DNA of 64,000 nucleotides, taken from contig JALOLR010000011.1 of NCBI GenBank assembly GCA_025455885.1, positions 62,001 through 126,000 on the forward strand. Reading direction: 5' to 3'. Under the pieces are notes generated by a model. It made no database searches. It had not been told where the DNA came from and saw only the letters and a program-made list of their open reading frames with translations. Positions within the stretch are counted from its first letter, which is position 1; every line of letters begins with the position of its first letter. Shown one piece after another: positions 37,351 to 45,603 of the stretch. Position numbers and translations under genes: made by a program. This stretch comes from Acidimicrobiales bacterium. GTDB taxonomy: Bacteria > Actinomycetota > Acidimicrobiia > Acidimicrobiales > Acidimicrobilacustridaceae.

Positions 37351-38291
37351 GCGACACCGCCCCCACCACCACCACGACCGAGGTCCTCCGCGACGTCGAC
37401 CTCCGAGGGCGGACGGCCCTCGTCACGGGGGCCACCACCGGCCTCGGCCTCGAGACCGCCCGCGCGCTCGCCGCGGCGGGCGCCCGCGTCGTGGTCAGCG
37501 CCCGATCGGCCGAGAAGGGTGACGCGGCGGTGACGGCGATCGAGGAGGCCGTCGACGGCGCGTCCGTGGAGTTCGGGGTCCTCGAGCTCGGGTCGCTGTC
37601 CTCGATCCGGTCGTTCGCCGACGACATCGGCGGGCGCCTCGACCGCCTCGACCTCCTGATCGCCAACGCCGGCATCATGATGGTGCCGTTCGGTCGCACC
37701 GAGGACGGCTTCGAGCTCCAGTTCGGCACCAACCACCTCGGCCACTTCCTCCTGGTGGGGCGACTCCTCCCGCTCCTCGTCGCGGCTGCGCCGTCGCGGG
37801 TGGTCGTGCTCAGCTCGGCCGGGCACCACGCGGCGGGCGTCGACCTCGACGACCCGAACTACGAGCGGCGCGACTACGGGAAGATGGACGCCTACGGCCA
37901 GTCGAAGTCGGCCAACGTGCTCTTCGCCGCCGAGCTCGACCGCCGCTACGGGCCCCTCGGGGTGCACGCCTACTCGGTGCACCCGGGCATGGTGGCCACC
38001 GAGCTCGGGCGACACTTCACCCGCGACGACATGGCCGAGCTCGCCGGTCGGGCGTCGAAGGCCGGCACGCAGCTCCCGCCGCTCGTCCAGGTGGACGTCG
38101 GCGCCTCCACCACGGTGTGGGCGGCCACCGCCCCCGAGCTCGAGGGGCAGGGCGGGGCGTACACCGCCGACCGCGCCGTCGCCGCGCCGGCCCCCCACGC
38201 CGCCGACCCCCGGGTGGCCGCCGCGCTGTGGGCGCTGTCGGAGGACCTCGTCGGCGAGGCCTACCCCGACGTCAGCGAGCTCGGCGGCTGA
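37347..38291 (+). CDS. SDR, retinol-dehydrogenase-like
   Basis: A 314-aa classical SDR with TGATTGLG near residue 27, NAGIM, and the catalytic YGQSK. The layout FELQFGTNHLGHFLL matches the WWOX/RDH-like group acting on lipophilic alcohols. GTG in a GTGA overlap. The last 20 bp overlap the convergent crp gene. Ends the LLM–ECH–SDR unit. Confidence 0.88.
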   Translation: MSDTAPTTTTTEVLRDVDLRGRTALVTGATTGLGLETARALAAAGARVVVSARSAEKGDAAVTAIEEAVDGASVEFGVLELGSLSSIRSFADDIGGRLDRLDLLIANAGIMMVPFGRTEDGFELQFGTNHLGHFLLVGRLLPLLVAAAPSRVVVLSSAGHHAAGVDLDDPNYERRDYGKMDAYGQSKSANVLFAAELDRRYGPLGVHAYSVHPGMVATELGRHFTRDDMAELAGRASKAGTQLPPLVQVDVGASTTVWAATAPELEGQGGAYTADRAVAAPAPHAADPRVAAALWALSEDLVGEAYPDVSELGG

Positions 38292-38931
38292 GCTGCTCGC
38301 GGTCGGTGATCCGGTACCGGCGCTCGGACTGCTCGATCCACCCGAGGCGCACGAAGCTGGCGATCGCCTTGTTGACCCGTTCCCGGGACGCGCCCACCAT
38401 GCCGGCGAGCTCCTCCTGGGTGATCGGGAGGGAGAACTCGTCGGCCTCGCCGGCCAGCTCGAGCAGGCGCTTGGCGGTGCGGCCGGTGACGTCGAGGAAG
38501 ACCGAGTCGGCCAGCTGCTCGTCGGTGTTGCGCAGCCGGGTGGCCAGCAGGGCCACCACGTTCCAGAGCAGCTCGGGGCGCTGCTCGTAGATGTCGCGCA
38601 GCGGGGCGTAGGGGATGGCGGTGCACGCCGACGGCTCGAGTGCCCGGGCCTCGGCGGAGCGCGGCATCCGGTCGAAGAGCGGCATCTCCCCGAAGAGGTC
38701 GCCGCGCTCCATGAGCGCCACGACCGACTCGCGGCCGTCGTCGGACTTGTTGGCGATGGCGATGCGTCCCGACTCCACCACGAACAGCTCGGTGGCCACG
38801 TCGCTCTCGGTGAACACCACGTCGCCCCGGTTGTAGCTGCGGGTCTCCGCGGCCGCCACCAGGTCGTCGAAGGCCGCGCCCTCGAAGCCCTGGAAGAACT
38901 CCACGTCGCTCAACAGCCGAGGCTCCACCAC
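38272..38931 (-). CDS. Crp/Fnr family transcriptional regulator
   Basis: A 219-aa CRP-like regulator. The cyclic-nucleotide cassette reads GDLFGEMPLFDRMPRSAEA and keeps the Glu, Arg and Ser of cAMP-binding members. The C-terminal helix-turn-helix is TQEELAGMVGASRERVNKA. It stands where CarD stands in mycobacteria, beside ispD. GTG 38931 is chosen because TAGGGT lies exactly 7 nt upstream; the much longer open frame is antisense to ispD. Confidence 0.88.
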   Translation of the reverse strand: MVEPRLLSDVEFFQGFEGAAFDDLVAAAETRSYNRGDVVFTESDVATELFVVESGRIAIANKSDDGRESVVALMERGDLFGEMPLFDRMPRSAEARALEPSACTAIPYAPLRDIYEQRPELLWNVVALLATRLRNTDEQLADSVFLDVTGRTAKRLLELAGEADEFSLPITQEELAGMVGASRERVNKAIASFVRLGWIEQSERRYRITDREQLSRRAR

Positions 38932-38938
38932 GGCGGGC

Positions 38939-38944
38939 ACCCTA
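38939..38944 (-). promoter_or_regulatory. -10 box TAGGGT for leaderless crp
   Basis: On the minus strand TAGGGT is followed by 7 nt and GTG 38931. The 141-bp gap to ispD otherwise contains the ispD ribosome binding site and no clear operator. Confidence 0.5.
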
Positions 38945-39072
38945 TCCGTCACACGCTCGTCATGTGACGGGCGTCCCACGGACGAGCCGGCGTCGGCGCG
39001 GAGCGTCCGTGCCCGGCCGGCGTGGCGACGCGAGACTGGCCCGCGCAGCACGGCCGCCGGTGGAGGAGCACG

Positions 39073-39807
39073 ATGTCGTTCGAGAGGGACCTGAGCGCCG
39101 GCCCGGCCGACGGACCGGTGTGGGCCGTGGTCCTCGCCGCCGGACGGGGCCATCGCTTCGGCGGTCCCCAGCCCAAGCAGTACGCCCTCATCGGCGACGA
39201 GCGGGTCATCGACCGGTCGCTGGCCACGGCCCGCGCGGCGGCCGACCACGTCGTCGTGGTCCTGGCCGAGGGCGAGGAGGACGAAGGGGCGGCGCTCGTC
39301 GCGTCGGGCGCCGCCGACGTCGCGGTGACCGGGGGAGCCGAGCGGGCGGACTCGGTGCGGGCGGGGCTGGCCGTGGTGGACCCCGACGCCGCCGTCGTGG
39401 TGGTCCACGACGCCGCCCGGCCCCTGGCCTCCGCAGCCCTGCACCGGGCCGTCGTCCAGGCCGTCCACGACGGCGCCGACGCCGTCATCCCCGCCGTCCC
39501 CGTGACCGACACCATCAAGCGCACCGCACCCGGGCCGGCCGGCCACGACACCGAGGGGCTCACCGTCGTCACCGAGACCCTCGACCGGGCCGAGCTCGTC
39601 GCCGTGCAGACCCCCCAGGCGTTCCGGCCCGACGTCCTGCGCCGGGCCCACGGCTCGGGCGCCACGGCCACCGACGACGCCGGGCTCGTGGAGGCCGTCG
39701 GCGCCACCGTGGTCGTGGTGCCGGGGGAGACCACCAACATCAAGATCACCGGACCGCATGACCTGGCGCTCGCCGTCGCGCTCGTCGACGTGTTGGCCGT
39801 GCCGTAG
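39073..39807 (+). CDS. ispD: 2-C-methyl-D-erythritol 4-phosphate cytidylyltransferase
   Basis: Third step of the MEP isoprenoid pathway. 244 aa with the CTP-binding VVLAAGRGHRFG, PKQY just after it, and VHDAARPL. A C-terminal TTNIKITGPHDLALA closes the domain. ATG 39073 has GGAGGAG about 7 nt upstream; the GTG at 39022 would add an unrelated N-terminus. ispF follows 9 nt later. Confidence 0.94.
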   Translation: MSFERDLSAGPADGPVWAVVLAAGRGHRFGGPQPKQYALIGDERVIDRSLATARAAADHVVVVLAEGEEDEGAALVASGAADVAVTGGAERADSVRAGLAVVDPDAAVVVVHDAARPLASAALHRAVVQAVHDGADAVIPAVPVTDTIKRTAPGPAGHDTEGLTVVTETLDRAELVAVQTPQAFRPDVLRRAHGSGATATDDAGLVEAVGATVVVVPGETTNIKITGPHDLALAVALVDVLAVP

Positions 39808-39810
39808 GTT
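39805..39810 (+). promoter_or_regulatory. -10 box TAGGTT, possible internal leaderless ispF start
   Basis: Overlaps the ispD stop codon (TAG) and ends 6 nt before the ispF ATG. Confidence 0.4.
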
Positions 39811-39816
39811 GACGTC

Positions 39817-40296
39817 ATGACGGTCAGGGTCGGACAGGGGTTCGACGTCCACGCCTTCACCGACGACCCGGGGCGGGTGCTCGTCCTCGGCGGGGTGCGC
39901 TTCGACGGCGAGCGGGGACTGCTCGGCCACAGCGACGCCGACGCCGTCGCCCATGCGTGCGCCGACGCACTGCTCGGGGCGGCCGGGCTCGGCGACATCG
40001 GTGGGCTCTTCCCCGACACCGACCCGACGTGGGCGGGCGCCGACAGCGTGGCGCTGCTGTCGGAGGTGGCGTCGAGGGTCCGCTCGGCCGGGTGGGAGCC
40101 CGGCAACGTCGACTGCGCCGTCGTGTGCGAGCGCCCGAAGCTGGCGCCACGGCGTGACGAGATGGAGCACAACCTCTCGGCCGCCGTCGGGGCGCCCGTC
40201 ACGGTGAAGGGGAACCGGGCCGAGGGCCTGGGGGCCATCGGTCGTGTCGAGGGGATCGCCTGCTTCGCCGTCGCCGTCGTGAGCGCCGCCTCGTGA
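39817..40296 (+). CDS. ispF: 2-C-methyl-D-erythritol 2,4-cyclodiphosphate synthase
   Basis: Makes MEcPP for isoprenoids. 159 aa; metal ligands in GQGFDVHAF and GHSDADAVAHACADALLGA; the C-terminal KGNRAEGLGAIGRVEGIAC is typical. The stop overlaps the rlmB start (GTGA). In many actinobacteria cysS lies between ispF and rlmB; it is absent here. Confidence 0.95.
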   Translation: MTVRVGQGFDVHAFTDDPGRVLVLGGVRFDGERGLLGHSDADAVAHACADALLGAAGLGDIGGLFPDTDPTWAGADSVALLSEVASRVRSAGWEPGNVDCAVVCERPKLAPRRDEMEHNLSAAVGAPVTVKGNRAEGLGAIGRVEGIACFAVAVVSAAS

Positions 40297-41387
40297 CCCC
40301 GCCCCGCTCTTCGAAGGGCTCGTCGAAGGGTGCTCCCAAGGGTGCGCCGAAGGGTGCGCCGAAGGGTGGACGGGCCCCCACGGGGTCGTCGAAGGGCGGT
40401 CGCGGCGGGTCGAGCGCGGCCAAGCGGGGCGCTCCCGGCACGCGGGCCGCCAAGCCGCTGTCCCCGGCGGCGCAGAAGGCGGTCGAGGCGAAGCGGGCCA
40501 AGCACGCCGCGGCGTCCGTGCGCAAGGCCGACCGGCCCGGATCGGCGGCGCGTCGGCCCGGGCCCGCCCGCTCGTCGGCCCGCTCCTCCCCGGGCCCGGC
40601 GGTCCGGCGCACGAGCCGCGACAACGGCCTCGGGGGCGACCAGGTCGAGGGCCGCCAGGCGGTGCGCGAGCTCCTCCTCGCCGGGCGCCGCCGGGTGCGC
40701 GAGATCCTGGTGGCCGAGGACCAGGACGACAACGAGGTGCTCCAGGACATCGTCGACCTCGCCCTCGACCTCAAGGTGCCGGTACGGGAGGTGACCCGCA
40801 CCCGCCTGCTCGCCGAGGCGCGGACCGAGGCCCCGCAGGGCGTCGTGGCCAGGGCCCAGGCGCTCGACGATGCCGACCTCGACGACCTCGCCCGCCGCCC
40901 GGGGCCCACCGGGGCGCCTCCGTTCCTGCTCGCCGTCGACGGGGTCACCGACCCCGGGAACCTCGGCGCGCTGTTGCGGTCGGCCGAGTGCGCCGGCGTC
41001 ACCGGGGTGGTGTTGCCGAAGCACCGCGCGGTGCACGTCACCCCGACCGTGGCCAAGGCGGCCGCCGGGGCCGTCGAGTACCTGCCGATGGCCCTCGTCG
41101 GCGGTCTTCCCAACGCGTTGCGCGAGCTGCGGGCACGCGGGGTTTGGGTGATCGGCCTCGACGCCGGCGGTGACACCGACCTGTTCGACCTCGAGGTGGC
41201 CGACCAGGCCGTCTGCCTGGTGCTCGGCGCGGAGGGCAAGGGGCTGTCCCGGCTGGTCCGCGAGCGGTGCGACGCCGTGGCCGGCATCCCCCTGCTCGGA
41301 CAGCTCGCATCGCTCAACGTGTCCTCGGCCGGCGCGCTGGCGTGCTTCGAGGTCACCCGCCGGCGCCTCGCGGCGGCACGGCGATGA
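40293..41387 (+). CDS. rlmB: 23S rRNA (guanosine-2251-2'-O)-methyltransferase, RlmB/TrmH family
   Basis: A 364-aa SPOUT methyltransferase. The catalytic domain has DPGNLGALLRSAECAG, LGAEGKGLSRLV and LNVSSAGALA, which form the trefoil-knot SAM site. A substrate-binding domain begins near GGDQVEGRQAVREL. Ahead of it is a basic, repetitive tail of about 110 residues (SSKG and GAPKG units) that likely binds RNA non-specifically. GTG in a GTGA overlap with ispF; its TGA overlaps the next ATG. Confidence 0.93.
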   Translation: MTPPRSSKGSSKGAPKGAPKGAPKGGRAPTGSSKGGRGGSSAAKRGAPGTRAAKPLSPAAQKAVEAKRAKHAAASVRKADRPGSAARRPGPARSSARSSPGPAVRRTSRDNGLGGDQVEGRQAVRELLLAGRRRVREILVAEDQDDNEVLQDIVDLALDLKVPVREVTRTRLLAEARTEAPQGVVARAQALDDADLDDLARRPGPTGAPPFLLAVDGVTDPGNLGALLRSAECAGVTGVVLPKHRAVHVTPTVAKAAAGAVEYLPMALVGGLPNALRELRARGVWVIGLDAGGDTDLFDLEVADQAVCLVLGAEGKGLSRLVRERCDAVAGIPLLGQLASLNVSSAGALACFEVTRRRLAAARR

Positions 41388-41983
41388 GCCCTCGTCCGCG
41401 GCTGGCCGCCCTCGCCGTGGTCGTCGGCCTCGTCGTCACCTCCGTGGGATCGGCGGGGTGCTCGGGGTCCGACGACGGCGACGCGGCCGCCCCGTCCACG
41501 TCGGCCGTCGTCCCCTCGAGCTCGGGTGACCGCTGCGACGACCCGACCGGGGATCTCGACGTTCCCGCCGGCGTCCCCCCGGAGGTGCTGCCCGCGCTGG
41601 CCGGCATCGACCTCGTCACCGCGGAGGCCACCGTCGAGGGCGAGCAGCTGGCGGTGCGCTTCGAGGTGGTCGGCCCGGTGGCCGACGTCCCCGACCCGAC
41701 CTTCGTGGTCGCCCAGGGCGATCCGCTCGACCCGCTCAGCTTCGAGCTGCGCATCGCCCGCCGGGCCGACCAGTGGCAGGTCACCCTCATCACCTGGCCC
41801 GACGCCCGGGAGAAGCGCCAGCTCGTCGCTGCCCCGGTGACGGCGGCCGACGGCACCGTCGCCGTCGACGTCCCGCTCGCCGGGCTGCCACCGATCGCGC
41901 TCACCCTGCAGTTCGGGGCGACCGCCGAGGTGTCGCCGTCGATCGTCGTGTTCGACGACTGCAGCAACCTGAACCCCGGCTGA
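41384..41983 (+). CDS. Putative lipoprotein
   Basis: A 199-aa secreted protein with a signal peptide and lipobox VGSAGC followed by a Ser/Asp-rich linker and a beta-rich domain. No family recognised. ATG in an ATGA overlap with rlmB, the true start within a longer open frame. Probably last in the ispD transcript. Confidence 0.7.
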   Translation: MSPRPRLAALAVVVGLVVTSVGSAGCSGSDDGDAAAPSTSAVVPSSSGDRCDDPTGDLDVPAGVPPEVLPALAGIDLVTAEATVEGEQLAVRFEVVGPVADVPDPTFVVAQGDPLDPLSFELRIARRADQWQVTLITWPDAREKRQLVAAPVTAADGTVAVDVPLAGLPPIALTLQFGATAEVSPSIVVFDDCSNLNPG

Positions 41984-41992
41984 GGCGACCGC

Positions 41993-41998
41993 TAGCGT
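41993..41998 (+). promoter_or_regulatory. -10 box TAGCGT upstream of tauD-like gene
   Basis: Predicts a leader of about 34 nt. The leader contains a G+C hairpin (about 41996–42028, one bulge) and a GGGGGAGGG ribosome binding site before the ATG at 42039. Confidence 0.4.
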
Positions 41999-42038
41999 CG
42001 GGCCCGGACGGGGTGAGGGCCCCGACGGGGGAGGGACG

Positions 42039-42860
42039 ATGACCACGACCGCCACCGGTCTCTCGGTGACGCCGACGGCGGGGCGGCTCGGCGCCGCGGT
42101 GCGCGGCATCGACCTGCGCGACGGGCTCGACGACGACCGCCGGGCCGAGCTCGGAGCCCTGCTCGACGAGCACCTCGTCCTCGTCCTGCCCGACCAGGAC
42201 CTCGACGACGAGGGCCAGCTGGCCTTCGCCCTGCGATTCGGCGCGCCGTACATCCATCCGTTGGGTCGGGCGTCGGCGTCCGAGCCGCGCTGCGAGCACA
42301 TCGTGGACGACGTCGACCACCCGCCCTACCAGGACGAGTGGCACACCGACGTGAGCTGGGACGTCGAGCCCCCCACCTACGGCACGCTGCGCGCCGTCGA
42401 CCTCCCGGCGCGGGGTGGCGACACCATCTGGTCGAGCGCGTACGCCGCGTACGACGCCCTGTCGCCGCCGCTCCAGGCGTTCGTCGAGCCGTTGGCGGCG
42501 GTGCACACGATGGGGGTCGGGAAGGCGTTCGTGAGCAAGGCCGGGCCCGAGCTCGTGGCGCAGGTGCGCGAGCTCTTCCCGGGCGTCGAGCACCCGGTGG
42601 TCGCCTGGCACCCCGGCACCGGGCGTCCCTACCTCAACGTCAACCGTGGCTTCACCGAGTCGATCGTCGGCCTGCACCCCGAGGAGAGCCGGGCGGTGCT
42701 GGGCATCCTGTTCGCCGCCGCCGAGGACCCGAACCACCAGTTCCGCCACCACTGGTCGCCCGGTGACGTGGTGATCTGGGACGAGCGCTGCACCCAGCAC
42801 TTCGCGGTCGCCGACTACATGCCGGAGCGTCGCGAGATGGGGAGGGTGGCGGTGCGATGA
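42039..42860 (+). CDS. TauD/TfdA family Fe(II)/2-oxoglutarate dioxygenase
   Basis: A 273-aa dioxygenase. The iron facial triad is H102-T-D104 in EWHTDVSW and H254 in CTQHFAVADY; C-terminal Arg residues (GRVAVR) would bind 2-oxoglutarate. The opening GAAVRGIDLRDGL is typical of the TauD group. Substrate unknown. Overlaps the MBL hydrolase start (ATGA), so the two products probably act in sequence. Confidence 0.9.
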   Translation: MTTTATGLSVTPTAGRLGAAVRGIDLRDGLDDDRRAELGALLDEHLVLVLPDQDLDDEGQLAFALRFGAPYIHPLGRASASEPRCEHIVDDVDHPPYQDEWHTDVSWDVEPPTYGTLRAVDLPARGGDTIWSSAYAAYDALSPPLQAFVEPLAAVHTMGVGKAFVSKAGPELVAQVRELFPGVEHPVVAWHPGTGRPYLNVNRGFTESIVGLHPEESRAVLGILFAAAEDPNHQFRHHWSPGDVVIWDERCTQHFAVADYMPERREMGRVAVR

Positions 42861-43714
42861 GTCCGCCGCGACGCTGGACGGTGGGGGACGTCACCGTGAC
42901 GAAGGTGGTGGAGCTCGAGCAACCGCTCCCGCTCGTGGGGCTCCTCCCGGCGGCCGACGCCGCTGCCCTGGAGCCGCACGCCGGGTGGCTCGCCCCCCAC
43001 TTCCTCGACGACGAGGGCACCACCGTGCTCTCCATCCACTCGCTGGTGGTGGAGAGCGGCGGACGCCGGATCCTGGTCGACACCTGCGTGGGGGACCGGT
43101 CGCTCCCGGGGATGGAGGGCCTGCGCGGGCCGACCGACTTCCCCGACCGTCTCGCGGCGGCCGGGTGCCCCGCCGATACCGTCGACGTCGTGTGCTGCAC
43201 GCACCTGCACTTCGACCACGTCGGGTGGAACACCCGCCTCGACGGTGAGCGCTGGGTGCCCACGTTCCCCAACGCCCGGTACCTGTTCGGCCGGGTGGAG
43301 TTCGAGCACTGGACAGCGGACCCCGGCGGCTACGCCCTCAACTTCGACGACACCGTCGCCCGGGTGGTGGCCGCCGGGCAGGCCGACCTCGTCGAGACCG
43401 ACCACGCGATCACCGACGAGGTCCGGCTCGTCCCGTCGCCGGGGCACACGCCCGGGCACGTGTCGGTGCTCGTCGAGTCGCGCGGGGAGCGGGCGCTCAT
43501 CACCGGTGACGCCACCCACCATCCCGTGCAGTGGGCCGAGCCCGACTGGGGGATGGCCGGCGACTGGGACGGCGTCGGTTCGGCGGCCTCCCGTCGAGCC
43601 TTGCGGGCCGCCCACGGCGACCGCCGCACCCTCGTGATCGGCACCCACTACGCCGAGCCGACCGCGGGGTGGATCGTGGGCGACGACGAGGTCGGCTACC
43701 GCTTCGAGGTCTGA
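42857..43714 (+). CDS. MBL-fold metallohydrolase
   Basis: A 285-aa metallo-beta-lactamase fold protein. The metal motif is H116-L-H118-F-D120-H121, followed by HTPGHVSV, TGDATHHP and GTHYAEPT, giving a complete dinuclear site. It resembles lactonase-type members of the AHL-lactonase/ANON branch; the substrate is unknown. Coupled to the dioxygenase. Its last 19 bp overlap the convergent acetyltransferase gene. Confidence 0.88.
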   Translation: MSPPRRWTVGDVTVTKVVELEQPLPLVGLLPAADAAALEPHAGWLAPHFLDDEGTTVLSIHSLVVESGGRRILVDTCVGDRSLPGMEGLRGPTDFPDRLAAAGCPADTVDVVCCTHLHFDHVGWNTRLDGERWVPTFPNARYLFGRVEFEHWTADPGGYALNFDDTVARVVAAGQADLVETDHAITDEVRLVPSPGHTPGHVSVLVESRGERALITGDATHHPVQWAEPDWGMAGDWDGVGSAASRRALRAAHGDRRTLVIGTHYAEPTAGWIVGDDEVGYRFEV

Positions 43715-44589
43715 GGTCCCGTCGTCGTCCCCGTCGCGGTGCCGGTCGACCGAGCGCCGTCCGGCCACGGCAGGTGCTCCTCCATCCACCGGGCCCCGAA
43801 GGCCACCATGTCGGCGGCGTCGAGGACGTGGCTGTCGGCGTCGCCGACCCGCCCGACGGTCGCCCGTCCCGTGGCCAGGTACGCATCGAGGATCAGCGCG
43901 AAGTAGTCGGTGGCCGGCTGGTCCGCCTCGGGGACGATGCCGTCCTCGTCGTCGAGCGCCTCGACGACGCGGACCTCGGGCCCGTCGGGCCCGAGCACCT
44001 TTCGGTACCGGCGCACCCGGAGCTTGTCGGGCACCTCGGCGAGGTACTCGGCGTGGTGGAGCACCGAGGTGGTGTCGGGGTCGGCGCCCATGCGCAGCAC
44101 CTTGCCGCCGCCGGCGACGAGGCGGGCCAGCACCGAGCCGGGCCCGTAGTAGTCGTCCCACGGGGTGTCGGCCACGAGCTCGGCCGCTCCTGCGCCGCGC
44201 GCCGCGAACCGCCCCTCGGGGTTGTCGTCGACGACGGTCCCGGGGTGGCGGCGCAGCACCTCGGCGAGGGTGCCGACGTCGGGTTGGGCGGGGGTGGTGA
44301 GCGGGTCGAACGGGGCCGCGTCGGCCAACAGCGCGGGTCGCTCGTCCTCGGGGCGCGAGTTCACCCAGTCCCAGTCGTCGCGTGCGCCGAGGAGCATGGT
44401 CACCGTCCCGGTCGGGCCCACCGCGGCGTCGAGGGCCTCGATCACCCCGGCGGCCCCGCCCTGCACCGGGCCGATGGCCCGCAGGGACGCGTGGACCATC
44501 ACCAGGTCGCCCTCGCTGATGCCGAGCGCCCGCAGGTCGCGCACCAGTTCCTCGGGGGTGCGGGCCTCCTCGGTCGCCGGGGTGGTCAT
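43696..44589 (-). CDS. AAC(3)-like aminoglycoside N-acetyltransferase
   Basis: A 297-aa protein of the AAC(3)/YokD antibiotic acetyltransferase fold: VMVHASLRAIGPVQGGAAGVIEAL is the family block (residues in two parts: HASLRAIG and GGAAGVIEAL), then NPEGRFAARG. It uses acetyl-CoA. Chromosomal members of this fold are not always resistance enzymes, and nothing mobile surrounds it. Third gene of a minus-strand unit with the CoxL-like and LLM genes, 28 nt after the latter. Confidence 0.82.
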   Translation of the reverse strand: MTTPATEEARTPEELVRDLRALGISEGDLVMVHASLRAIGPVQGGAAGVIEALDAAVGPTGTVTMLLGARDDWDWVNSRPEDERPALLADAAPFDPLTTPAQPDVGTLAEVLRRHPGTVVDDNPEGRFAARGAGAAELVADTPWDDYYGPGSVLARLVAGGGKVLRMGADPDTTSVLHHAEYLAEVPDKLRVRRYRKVLGPDGPEVRVVEALDDEDGIVPEADQPATDYFALILDAYLATGRATVGRVGDADSHVLDAADMVAFGARWMEEHLPWPDGARSTGTATGTTTGPQTSKR

Positions 44590-44617
44590 CGTCGGATCGG
44601 CGCCGGGTCAGCCAGGG

Positions 44618-45595
44618 TCAGCCGCGGGCCAGCTCGGCGAGGAGCGCGAGCGTGCGGTCGTGGCCGGCGGTGCGCTCCTCGGGGGTGTCGCCGACGCCGA
44701 ACGTCATCGCCGCGAGGTCGGTGACGCCGGCGTTCGCGTAGGAGCGGATGCGGTCGGCGACCTGCTCCTCGGTCCCGACGATGGCCACCTGTTCGGGGGC
44801 GCCGGTCTCGCCGAGCGCCAGGACCCGGGCGTAGGTCGGGATCTCGCGGTACATGGCGTAGCGGCGTGCCGCGACCGACAGGCCCTCGTCGCGGTCGGAG
44901 CACACCGTGACGGGGAGCCCCGCCACCACCCGCGGGGTGGGCCGGCCGGCCGCCTCGGCGGCCGCCGCCAGGCGGGGCAGCACGTGGGTGGCGTGGGCCC
45001 GTTCGTCGCACATCCACGTGATCGTGCCGGCGGTGCGCTCGCCGGCCAGGCGCAGCATCAGCGGGGCCAGCGCGGCGAGGAAGATCGGCACCTCGGTGGC
45101 CCCGGGGACGTCGAGCAGCGACTCGACCGGGTAGAGGTCGCCGTCGTGGTGCACGCGGCCGCCCAGCGGTCCGGCGGCCCCGGAGAGCACCTCGGCCTGG
45201 GCGGCGTTGGCCGCCTCGAGGACCTCCACGTACTCGCGCACGTGGTGGATCACGCCCTCGTAGCTGGCGCCGTACCAGCCCTCGGCCACGCTGCGGTGGC
45301 TCGGGCCGATGCCGAGGGCCAGGCGCCCCCCGCACGCCGCCTGGGTGGTGAGGGCGTGCTGGGCGAGGCCGTAGGGGTGGTGCGACCAGGTGGGCACCAC
45401 GGCGGTGCCGAGCTCGATGCGGTGCGTGGCCCGACCGGCGAGGGCCAGCACGGTGAGGGCGTCGAGGCTCCAGGGGATGTGGGGCACCCAGCCGGTGGCC
45501 AGGCCCTGCTGTTCGGCCCACACCACCCGGTCGACGACGGCGTCGATGTCCGACCCTCCCGGACCGGTCTCGGCGACGAACAGCCCGATCCGCAT
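44618..45595 (-). CDS. LLM-class F420-dependent oxidoreductase
   Basis: A 325-aa luciferase-like protein opening MRIGLFVAETGPGGSD, with RIELGTAVVPTWSHHPYGLA and the LALGIGPSHR segment; it fits the F420-dependent group often paired with catabolic operons. ATG 45595 lies 8 nt after the CoxL-like stop. The open frame continues upstream into that gene but only as a shadow. Confidence 0.87.
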   Translation of the reverse strand: MRIGLFVAETGPGGSDIDAVVDRVVWAEQQGLATGWVPHIPWSLDALTVLALAGRATHRIELGTAVVPTWSHHPYGLAQHALTTQAACGGRLALGIGPSHRSVAEGWYGASYEGVIHHVREYVEVLEAANAAQAEVLSGAAGPLGGRVHHDGDLYPVESLLDVPGATEVPIFLAALAPLMLRLAGERTAGTITWMCDERAHATHVLPRLAAAAEAAGRPTPRVVAGLPVTVCSDRDEGLSVAARRYAMYREIPTYARVLALGETGAPEQVAIVGTEEQVADRIRSYANAGVTDLAAMTFGVGDTPEERTAGHDRTLALLAELARG

Positions 45596-45603
45596 CGGCG
45601 GGC

